64,000 bases of DNA from Malania oleifera. Its lineage: Eukaryota > Streptophyta > Magnoliopsida > Santalales > Ximeniaceae. The stretch spans positions 40,055,390 through 40,119,389 of the forward strand of contig NC_080425.1 in assembly GCF_029873635.1 (NCBI RefSeq), read 5' to 3'. Shown here piece by piece: positions 55,228 to 64,000 of the stretch. The first letter of the stretch is position 1. Each line of letters opens with the position of its first letter. A model generated the notes under the pieces. The model was not told where the DNA came from, ran no database searches, and saw only the letters and a list, made by a program, of their open reading frames with translations. The translations under genes were made by a program, and so were the position numbers.

Positions 55228-56652
55228 TTCAGGGCGCTAAAATTACAAACGTTGCAAGCGTGAAACAGGGAAATAATAAACAATTCTCAGAAAGTCCGGT
55301 AAGGGAAATATGTTATGCCAGTTAAATTATAAATATTATCAGCAAAGTATAGTATATGAATATGGATTACAGAGTATGGTTTTGAATAAATTAGGGCGTG
55401 GAAATTATATAGTATTATAGATAATATTTATTGTGTTTTATTAAATTGTGTGGCATAAGAAATACTGGAATATTTATGGAATTTTATACAAACTTATAGA
55501 CTTATAATTATATAGTTTTTACAGAGTTAAGAAATACATCTTATATAGTTGTATTTACAAAGCTACGGCTATATAGAGGCCTACAGAATTAGTTTACATG
55601 GTTATACAGAAATACAAATTATATAGAAATACAGATTATATAGAAATATAGTTGTTACATCATCATGGTTAATATAGAATCATGGTAAAATAGATAGATA
55701 TTATATAAAAATAGTATTACATAGTATCAGACCCTGATGGAACAAAGCAGTTTACAGAGCATGGTATCGTAGCTATACAGTATAGATAGTGCAACCATAC
55801 ATTTCAGATAGAGTACAATATTTTCGATTGTGCCATAGGTAGAGTAGAGGGCTCCCTGGCATTCGGACCAGGTGGGGCGGGCCTTTCATGCTATAGGCAT
55901 ATAGAGGCATATGAATACAGTTAGACTAGCACTAGTAGGCCAACCACTGTTTAGTTTCGCCTACGGCCGCACAACCCTATCATGAGGGGTTAAATCATGA
56001 CATACAACCATCCAGGGAAGTTTTCAAATTTATGTACATATACAGTATACTCAAAAAACAGAGATTACCTATTATAGATAGGAGTATGATTGAATAAATA
56101 ACTCAAAAATTTTGTATTTTAAATGACATAGGTGTGGGTTATTATACAGATACTTTTGCATGATTTCTAATTTATAGTTTAATTAAAGAATATATTTTGT
56201 GTACAGACTCATATACCACACACTGGTAATAAAATGTTTCTTCTTACTGAGAGGTGTCTCACCCCACCATTATAAACATTTCAGGTAACTCACAGAGACA
56301 TGCAGGGCTGGCTCAGAGATACATGAGGTAGTAGAGTCGGCATAGTTTTGGGGTGAGTCTCGAGCTGCGTAGTAGAGTTCTTAGTATTTTACGATTTTTG
56401 GGAAATGATGTACATGTGTGTATATATTTATAGGTGGATCAGTAGTAATCTGGTATTGTGTATTTTGGGATATGGTTTGGATATTTATGTTTTTCGCTGC
56501 CTAAGTAACATACATGGAATGCACAGGTTACCACGACATCCACCCTAGGCCGTGATGATGATAGATATTTATATACATGGTATCAGAGTTATGATATATA
56601 GTTTAATAACATTAATATTAAAAATAATGGTTAAAAAATTTGGGTCGTTACA
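54450..56652 (+). mobile_element. Solo LTR, Tekay-like family
   Basis: It starts TGTAGAGACCCAAAAATT and ends GGGTCGTTACA. The target duplication is TGATG/TTATG (4 of 5 bases; 54445-54449 and 56653-56657). No internal sequence is present, so an unequal LTR-LTR recombination is the likely origin. TCGTCGACGA-like motifs at 54515-54715 (TTCGTCGACGAA at 54540) precede a TATA box CTTATAAATAG at 54726. It carries a (GT)n run at 55179-55224. Confidence 0.85.
55179..55224. repeat. (GT)n microsatellite
   Basis: A run of about 23 GT units within the solo LTR. Confidence 0.9.
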
Positions 56653-56787
56653 TTATGGGTTCTTCATCTTCAACATTACAATGAATGTCTACATTTTACT
56701 CATCGCGGGTGAACCTTGTGTCAATATCATGTATATACATTGAGCAAAATGTAAGACATTCACTGTCAATATATGCCTCAATGATTG
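56653..56787 (-). pseudogene. CACTA TNP2 fragment between two LTR insertions
   Basis: The minus-strand frame reads IIEAYIDSECLTFCSMYIHD followed by IDTRFTRDE, the segment of TNP2 that follows its DUF4218-type domain. It joins 61370 onward (before element C was inserted) and 54449 onward (before the solo LTR). Confidence 0.8.
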
Positions 56788-57692
56788 TCTAGAGACTCGA
56801 AAAATAATAATAATAATTAAATAATAGAGAGAAAGGAAAATTCAAAAGGGACAAAGTAGGGTTCGTCGACAAATGCCTTGGTTTCATCAATGAACTCCTA
56901 TGTATGGTTCATGGATGAATCCCAGTGTCTTGTTGACGAAGAGATACCTAGAGGGCGGAATTCAAACCCTTTCGTTCGTTGAAGAGCTCATTACCTTCAT
57001 CGATGAACTCCCTTCTTCGGTTCGTTGACGAGTCCACATATCTCGTCGACGAAGCCACATGGCAGCAGTCTATATATATATATATATATGCAAAATCAGA
57101 TTTTCAGTGAGATTTCTTATTCTCTCTCTCATTCTCTCTCTACCTACGGTCTCTCCACCTTCTCTCTAAGATTTCGGCCACGTTTTTCCTAGGTTCGACG
57201 ATCAAAAGCTACCACGATGATCCCAGGGAGATTCTCTACAACTTAGTAGGAGCAAAATTTTGGTTTGAGAAGTTTAGGCACTATCCCAAAATTAGGGTCA
57301 GAAGGTTATTTTAGGGTTTATATGGTTAGTAGGGTTTTCTAAACCCATATTTTGTTTTAGATGGAAATACACTGGAATCTGAGTTGATTAAATTAGGGTG
57401 TTGTGATTTTAGGGTTTGGGTTTTCAAACACCGCAGGCATGGGTTGAGGATCCCAGCGAGTGTTTACTCAAGAACTCAGGTAATGTTGACAAATAATTAG
57501 TAGTTTAGAATTTTATGGATAAAGAAATATGTGAGCCTGGGGAAGGTGAGTGTAGTCATCATTTTGAGTTGGGTTGATCGATTTGGGAAAAATATAATTT
57601 CTGGGATTTGAGTTTCGAATGCCATTAGGGTGTAGATTTAAAGCTTAGCATGCTTCACAGGAATTAGGTAAAGGAAATATGCTATGCTAGTA
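56788..57692 (+). repeat. Left LTR of element C, truncated
   Basis: It matches 59105-60010 of the right LTR up to GCTATGCTAGTAA, then stops. CTCGTCGACGAA at 57042 and other motif copies precede a (TA)n TATA-like tract at 57070. Confidence 0.88.
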
Positions 57693-58820
57693 AAGGCTGA
57701 GCAGCAGAAACCGGTGGGACAGTTGCAGCCACTCCACATCCTAGAGTGGAAGTGAGATCATATACACATGGATTTTGTTGCAGGGTTACCACCAGCAATG
57801 CAAGGACAGAATGTGATTTGGGTGGTCGTTGTTCGATTAACTAAGACTACTCATTTTCTTCCTATTAAAGTTAGCTATTCTATGAACAAACTAGCAAAAT
57901 TATACATTTAGGAGATAATTTGACCCCATGGTATGCTAGTGTTTATAGTTTCAAACCGAAACCCACGACTTATATCACAATTTTGGAAGAGCTTGTAAGA
58001 AGCTTTGGGGTCTTAATTAGCGTTTAGCATGACATTTCATCGTCAGACTGATGGGCAGATAGAGAGGACGATCCAGATACTTGAGGATATGCTACAAGCA
58101 TGTGTGCTAGATTTCGGGGGTAGTTGGACCTAGTATATGTCGTTGGTTGAGTTTGCGTATAATAATAACTACCAGGCCAGCATCGGAATGGCCCCATACG
58201 AGGCATTATATGGTAGAAGGTGTCGTTCTCCACTATACTAGGATGAAATGGGTGAGAGGTGAGTTTTGAGACCAGAATTGGTGTAGCAGGCATATGATAA
58301 AGTCAGACTTATTAAAGATAAAATCAATACGGCTCAGAGTCGGCAAAAAAGTTATGTAGATACTCACCGCCGGAAGTTGGAGTTTGATGTGGGAGATTAG
58401 ATATTTTTTAGAGTACACCGCTGAGAGGAGCGAGGTTTGGGAAGAAGGGTAAACTGAGCACTAAGTTTATTGACCCATTCGAGATACTTGAGAGAGTGGG
58501 TTCAGTTGCCTACAGGCTAGCTTTACCACCGGCTCTATCTAGGATTCATAACGTATTTCATGTTTCCATGTTGAGGAAATAAGGCCCAGATCCCTCCCAC
58601 GTGATCAGCTACGAGGAGATAAAGCTTAGAGATACTTTAGCATATTAGGAAACACCAGTACAGATTCTAGATAAAAAAGAACAGGAGTTGCGCATCAAGA
58701 AAATTCCACTAGTAAAAGTACTATGGAGGAATCATGCAGTAGAAGAGGTGTCGTGGGAGCTTGAAGAGGAAATATGACAGAGGTACCCACATCTGTTCAG
58801 TGGGGATCAATGTTAATCAG
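57693..58820 (+). pseudogene. Element C integrase and chromodomain-like tail
   Basis: It starts within the integrase zinc region (AEQQKPVGQLQPLHILEWK), then DFVAGLPPAMQGQN, THFLPIKVSYSMNKLA, IVSNRNPRLISQFWKSL (Asp changed to Asn), TDGQIERTIQILEDML and EFAYNNNYQASIGMAPYEAL. The C-terminal part reads HRRKLEFDVGD, HVSMLRK.GPDPSHV and VKVLWRNHAVEEVSWELEEE, the chromodomain-like tail also seen in elements A and D. TAG stops occur in several places and a frame change lies near 58410. Confidence 0.9.
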
Positions 58821-59104
58821 GATAAGGAAAGTAATAATTCAGATAAAATCAGTATTGTTGATACAGTGTAGGGTAATCAATGTATAAGTTGTATTTTAAA
58901 TTATAGGATAGATAGTGTTTTTGGTTTTGGGAGAATTTAATTTTACATGTACACTTGTAATCTCCCAGACTCATAATTGTAACCGTGGTATTCCTTCGCC
59001 ATAAGTAAGGGTAATTAATAAAATAAGTAGCAAATTTTCCTTAAAGGATGGTGTATAGCACAAATAGCAAATTTCGAGGACGAAATTTTATAAGGAGGGG
59101 AGAA

Positions 59105-60468
59105 TGTAGAGACTCGAAAAATAATAACAATTAAATAATAGAGAGAAAGGAAAATTCAAAAGGGACAAAGCAGGGTTCGTCGAAAAACACCCTAGTTTCG
59201 TTGATGAACTCCCTTGTATGGTTCGTAAACGAATCCCAGTGTCTCATCAAAGAAGAGATACCAAGGGGGAGGGGAATTCAAATCATTTGGTTCATCAACA
59301 AGCTCATTACCTTCGTCAACAAACTCCCTTCTTCAATTCGTCAATGAGTCTCTACATGTCTCATTGATGAAGCCACGTGGCAACAGTCTATATATATATA
59401 TATACGCAAAATTAGATTTTTAACGAGATTTCTTGTTCTCTCTCTCTCTTTCTCCCTCTACCTATGGTCTCTCCACCTTCTCGCAAAGATTTCGGCCCCA
59501 TTTTTCCTCAGTTCGATGATCAGAAGCTACCACGATGATCCCGAGGAGATTCTATACAACGTAGCTGGAGCAGAATTTTGGTTTGAGAAGTTTAGGCACC
59601 ATCCCAAAATTAGGGTGAGTAGGTTATTTTAAGGTTTATATGGTTAGTAGGGTTTTCTGAACCCAGATTTTGTGTTAAATGAAAATGTACTGGAATTTGA
59701 GTTGATTTAATTAGGGTGTTGTGATTTCAGGGTTTGGGTTTCCGAACACCACGGGCATTGGTTGAGGAGCCAAGCAGGTGTTTACTGAGGAGCTTAGGTA
59801 ATGTTGACAAATAATTAGTAGTTTAGAATTTTATGGATAAAAAAATATGTGAGACTAGGGAAGGCGAGTTTAGTTATCATTTTGAGTTGTGTTGATCGAT
59901 TTGGGAAAAATATAATTTCAGGGATTTGAACTTCGAATGCCACCGGGGTGTAGATTTATAGCTCAGCAGGCTTCACAGAAATTAGGTAAGGGAAATATGC
60001 TATGCTAGTAATTTTAGGAATTTTTACCATAAAATATATGTATTTTGGGATATGAATTCTAGATTTTAAAGGTATGAAATTATGTGTTTTCAAGATAATT
60101 CCCTAGATCATAAACTATCTTTATTATCAAGAAAATACGGGTTGCAGTATATGGGTTTTATACATTTAATTGTGTGGCATCAGTAAATATTAGTTCAGTA
60201 CAGAATATGCACAACTTTCATAGTATCATGATTTTCAGTAAATATGTACAGAAATATGTTTTACAAAATTTAGAGAATCATGAATTATAGTATACCCACA
60301 GAAAGATATTTTACAAAGATTTTTTGAATACCATGATATTCAAATTACAGAACCATAACATTCAGATATTACAGTTTATTCAGATCAAATATTACAGTTT
60401 AATCATATAAGCTTTTACAGTCTTATGGTTATTACAATTGAAACATAATCATGGTAAAACAGTAAGAT

Positions 60469-60514
<46 letters not shown>

Positions 60515-61369
60515 CAGTATCAAACCTAGATGGATCATATCAGATTTCAAAGCACGGTACCATAGCTATTTCAGTTCAGAGTGCAATTACATATCTCAGA
60601 TAGTGTGTGGATTTTATGAGTAGTCGACTGTGCCTTGGGAGAGATTGTAGGCTCCCCAGTAGTCTGTGTTGAGGTGGCCAATCTGACGACAGAGGTTTCA
60701 GTTGACTTATCCTGGTAGGCCAAATAGTGGTAAGTCCCACCTACGAGCCGCACAAACCTGTCATGAGGGGTTAAATCATGATATATAACCATCTAGGGAA
60801 GTTTTCACAGTTATGTATATATATAAAAATTTACATAAAATAGCAGATATATTTACAGTTACTAAAAGTATGATTAAATAGAAAGTACAGAAACAGTTGA
60901 ATTTTAAGCCACATAGGGGTGTGTTATATTGTACTTTATCTTACATGTTAGTTCAGATTCAGTTGATTAAAATATATTGTTTATGTAAACTCAGTTGCTA
61001 TACACTGGTAATAGCATATTTCGTCTTACTAAGAGTTGTCTCATCCTAGTAATTTAAATATTTCAGGTGATCCAACTAGATGAGCAGATCAAGCTCGGAG
61101 ATAAAGGAAACATTTGTACTACCTTGCCTACAAGGTAAGTGTTTCAAGGAGATGTATTTTTGAGTAGATTCTACGAGGTTTGGGGGATGTTTTTGGAGTG
61201 ATGTGTATGTATATTTTGGGAATAATACATAAATTCTGGTATTGTAATTATGGTTTATGTTTTCCGCTACATAGGTATGTTATAGTAGTTTTTATCATGG
61301 GTAACAGAGTAATATAATTTCAAAGTAAAAAAAAGGAAAAAAAATGGTAGGAATTTTTTGGTCATTACA
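59105..61369 (+). repeat. Right LTR of element C
   Basis: It starts TGTAGAGACTCG, with decayed TCGTCGACGA-like motifs at 59177-59370 and a (TA)n TATA-like tract at 59392. It shares CCGCACAA.CCTGTCATGAGG near 60748 with the LTRs of element A and the solo LTR. A (TA)n run lies at 60476-60512. Confidence 0.9.
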
Positions 61370-62507
61370 TATTGAACCTTTCGGTCATGCCTTATTGCAC
61401 ACAAAACCCTTTAAAGTTGACAAGAACCTTTGCATTTTACATAGCATTAGTGACGTCTACAAATAAAGCGATTAAATTATGTGGGCATTATTACATCGTA
61501 AAAATTACCTCTCAATAGGATACATTCAATGATATTGCATCGATCCTGCAATGATGACCTCCCTTGGTAAATGGTCGACTAGGTGGACCGTAACATCAAA
61601 GAATGTCGTTGGAAATATTTTCTCCAGCTTGCAAAGTAGCATTACAATGTCATCTAACCATTTAGGTATGTTTAAGCTCAATTTCTTTGAGAACAACTGT
61701 CAAAAAAAAATTCCCAACTCAATTAGAACTAAACAAATATCGTCAGTCAAGTATCCATGAAGGAAAACTGGTAGAACCCGTTGAGGAAGGACGTGATAGT
61801 CATGATTTTTCTTTCCTAACATCTTACCTTCCTTTGTACATATGCTTCGAGATATGTTGGATGCATATCCATCAGGGAACTTCACTAATTTCAACCATTC
61901 AAAGAAATTATTTTTTTTATCCTTTGAAAATGTGTGATATTCTGATGGCATAAGAAGCTTGTCCTCATCACGAATTAGATGTAACTTAGGTCATATTCTT
62001 ATATCTTCAATATCTCGATGAGCATTTGCATTGTCCTCTGTCTTCCCATTCTATCCAACAATGTTCCACTGAAATTCTCACAAACGTTCTTCTTAATGTG
62101 CCTAACATCTAAGTTGTGACATAGTGGAGGGTCTTTCCAGCATGGCAACTCAAAAAAGATGTTTCTCTTTGTCCAATTTAACTCATTCTCAACACGTTTC
62201 TTTTTTCTACTGCTCATCGCTTTCTCAAATTTCACATTTCTTATCAACTTGAATTAGTTTAATATCTCTTCCCCACTTAGTTGATTTGGCTGCAACCTTT
62301 ATTCAGGTTTTCCATTAAAGCTTTTGGCATCACAAGTCCTCTAAGGATGTCTAGGTAGTAAAAAATGACGATGACACATAAAGCATAATTTTCGGCCATG
62401 CTTCAAGGATAAGGACCTAGCATCCTTATTACACATTGGGCATCCTAAGTATCCTTTTGTGCTCCACCTCGATAGATTCCTATAAGCGGGAAATCATTAA
62501 TTATCCA
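61370..62507 (-). pseudogene. CACTA TNP2 transposase (Transposase_21 and DUF4218-type region)
   Basis: From right to left: NLSRWSTKGYLGCPMCNKDA and SLSLKHGRKLCFMCHRHFL, then KKKRVENELNWTKRNIFFEL with PCWKDPPLCHNLDVRHIKKN and FSGTLLDRMG (about 62247-62000). After a frame break: FEWLKLVKFPDGYASNI, KNHDYHVLPQRVLPVFLHGY, then LCKLEKIFPTTFFDVTVHLV (about 61640-61580). These are the conserved blocks of plant TNP2 in the right order. The protein would cut and rejoin CACTA ends. Frame breaks and stops, plus insertions at both ends, make it a pseudogene. Confidence 0.88.
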
Positions 62508-64000
62508 TGTTGGTCTAATAAGGCTTAGAATCATGTTTTGATGATCACAAACAAAGGAACTTAACATATTTGGTTAAGTGAAGTTTCAGGATTCAAGTGT
62601 ATTGATAAAAGATCAAGATCAAGTGATTAAAAAGTCTATTGAAATCTTGAACTTAAAGCTAGAAGATCTTATGAAGCTAAAGACTATTGAACCAAGAAGT
62701 CAAGTCAAATATAAAGAATGGAAGTAATGCATGAAGACTTAGTGATTAGAAAGTCATAGTCTTTAAGAAGTCTCATTTAAGTACTTCACAAATTTCAATA
62801 TAAATTTTTGTAGCTCTTAGGAATTATTATTGACTTAGAGACTTGTTTTTTAAAACCATGAAAATTTTTTTTTTTTAAAGTCTCATTTCAATATTCCAAG
62901 TTTAAAAGCTAAAGAATTTTGGAAACAAATTTCTTGAAAGAATACAAGTTGTAAGGACAGGTGACTCGTGCATTTAAACAAAACTAAGATAGGCGACTAA
63001 TGAGACATCATTAGGTGACTGATGCATTTAAACAAAACTAGGATAGGCGACTGATGAAACATCATCAGGCGACTGACATTTTTGTGCTGCTAAAAACTGA
63101 ACAAACAAAATTGAGATAGGCGACTAACCCATTAGGCATAGGCGACTGACCCTATTCTGTGTTTGAATTTATGTCGAACTTAAGAGGCACAGGCGACTAA
63201 CCTCAGGTCACAGTCAACTGACTGTCATATTTTAAATTTTAAAATAGTGAGGGAAAGTTTCCAAAATTGATTACTTGGCCCCCAAACTTTGAGTAAACTT
63301 GGGAAACACTGCAAGTAACTTGGGGAATACGAAAATTTACTAGTAGGCTCGCCAAGGCTTGGGTCCTTAACTACCAAAAATAATATTTATAAACCTAACT
63401 ATCCCAAGTTCAGTAGAAAGTGGATAAATCAGGTATCGATCTATGAGGACTTGAAGCGTAGTTAGTAAACCACTTCCAAGTTAGTTTATTATGGCCTTGT
63501 TATGAAAAAGAAGTAAAAGGTGATATTTTGCAATGGTGGTTGTTTCTAACTACTAGAAAGCGACTAAATGAAAGCAAGTAAATCTATATTACTAGAAAGC
63601 AAGTAAATTTATGAGTTACCCTACTCTTACAAAGCGATACTGTGGTCTGAATCAGACGTTGGATGCTATGCCTCTATTTACGTTCATCTAGACTTCCAAA
63701 GAAGTACTAACCTGAGTGAGCCAAAGCAAAAGAGGGGCGATCAAGGGCACAAGGTAGAAAGGGTGCACCAACCGTCCAGAGCATGGTCGGGAACTGGAGT
63801 ATACCCTGTCTCAATGATGAATGAACACCTCGGCAGTTCCATAGCTGACTATTTCCCTCTGATTGATACGTAGAAGTGTTTATCCTTATCTGCAATCCTT
63901 CATCAAACACACAGCAGGTAAATGGAAAGCAGTAAATGAAAGCATGTAAATGAAAGCAAGAGTAAAAAGATTATCCCTTTATTATTTAGAATATCTGTCA
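62508..64000 (+). mobile_element. Start of an unidentified insertion (LTR-like), runs off window
   Basis: TNP2 coding similarity stops at 62507 and a TGTTGGTCTAATAAGGC start follows, as for an LTR. From 62950 to 63225 a decamer-like AGGCGACTGA/AGGCGACTAA recurs about eight times. From about 63290 the sequence changes character (GGCCCCCAAACTTTG) with no recognisable protein. The right end is beyond the window, so I cannot prove it is an LTR element. Confidence 0.45.

Larger units (their letters stand above)
56788..61369 (+). mobile_element. Tekay-like element C, internally deleted
   Basis: The left LTR starts TCTAGAGACTCG (terminal TG mutated) at 56788 and is cut at about 57692, where it runs straight into integrase. 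The right LTR is complete (59105-61369, ends GGTCATTACA) and preceded by a purine tract TAAGGAGGGGAGAA. The target duplication is GATTG/TATTG (56783-56787, 61370-61374; 4 of 5). A single deletion removed the end of the left LTR, gag, protease, RT and RNase H. Remaining pol is full of TAG stops. Confidence 0.88.
42666..62507 (-). mobile_element. CACTA (En/Spm-type) transposon, genes on minus strand, right end not seen
   Basis: The left terminus CACTACAAAAAATAA at 42666 is a canonical CACTA end. It is followed by short subterminal repeats in both orientations (AGTGACAGTTT, CGTCACTAATG, TTAGTGACAA, AGTGACGGTTT, TGTCACTAAAAC). Inside lie a satellite-like array, a Transposase_24-type gene and a TNP2-type transposase gene, both on the minus strand. 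Four LTR insertions fill it: solo LTRs 43406-45396 and 54450-56652, element B2 49756-53520 and element C 56788-61369. TNP2 is cut at 62507 by another insertion that leaves the window, so the right terminus is not visible. The genes are broken. Confidence 0.82.

Overview
This is nuclear DNA from a flowering plant, probably a eudicot; I cannot name the species. The evidence is the set of plant Ty1/copia and Ty3/gypsy lineages, a CACTA transposon with TNP2 and Transposase_24 genes, tRNA-derived SINEs, a TRIM element, and two plant-type defensin-like (DEFL) genes with the usual signal-peptide-exon / cysteine-exon structure. The window is gene-poor and AT-rich. The only genes I consider host genes are the two small secreted-peptide genes at 5631-6618 and 42007-42359 (+ strand, 72 codons each, one phase-1 intron). 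Nearly everything else is transposon, much of it nested.

Layout. 1-5306: a copia gag scrap, then the RNase H end and 3' LTR of an old copia element; that LTR (1550-1803 + 5112-5306) is split by a younger, internally deleted copia element (1804-5106, target duplication AGAAT). 5307-6662: DEFL gene 1, whose intron holds two SINEs in opposite orientation. 6663-10597: AT-rich DNA with a primer-binding-site-like motif and degenerate tandem repeats. 10598-15830: a 5'-truncated Tekay-like gypsy on the minus strand. 16315-17933: a diverged duplication that includes the decayed promoter of a third DEFL unit. 17934-40646: a copia element (TSD GTTTA) with a complete Tekay-like gypsy in its integrase (20773-30309) and a tandem TRIM in its 3' LTR (32948-40441, TSD GTATG); the TRIM is itself split by a CRM-like gypsy (33480-40414). 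40652-42392: rearranged DNA, then DEFL gene 2. 42666-62507: a CACTA element whose genes lie on the minus strand, filled by two solo LTRs, a deleted Tekay-like element, and a CRM-like element whose LTRs are inverted relative to each other. 62508-64000: start of another, unidentified element.

How it fits together. The two DEFL genes and the promoter relic share a distinctive promoter (repeated module with TTTGTGCAC, then TATATATA) and look like a small tandem family pushed apart to about 36 kb by successive insertions. The insertion order can be read from nested target duplications. The points I find most unusual are the DEFL cluster with its relic promoter and odd ninth cysteine, the inverted-LTR element with an intact target duplication, a shared palindrome array (TCGTCGACGA) just upstream of the TATA box in several different LTRs, and a long hairpin at 47604-47840.
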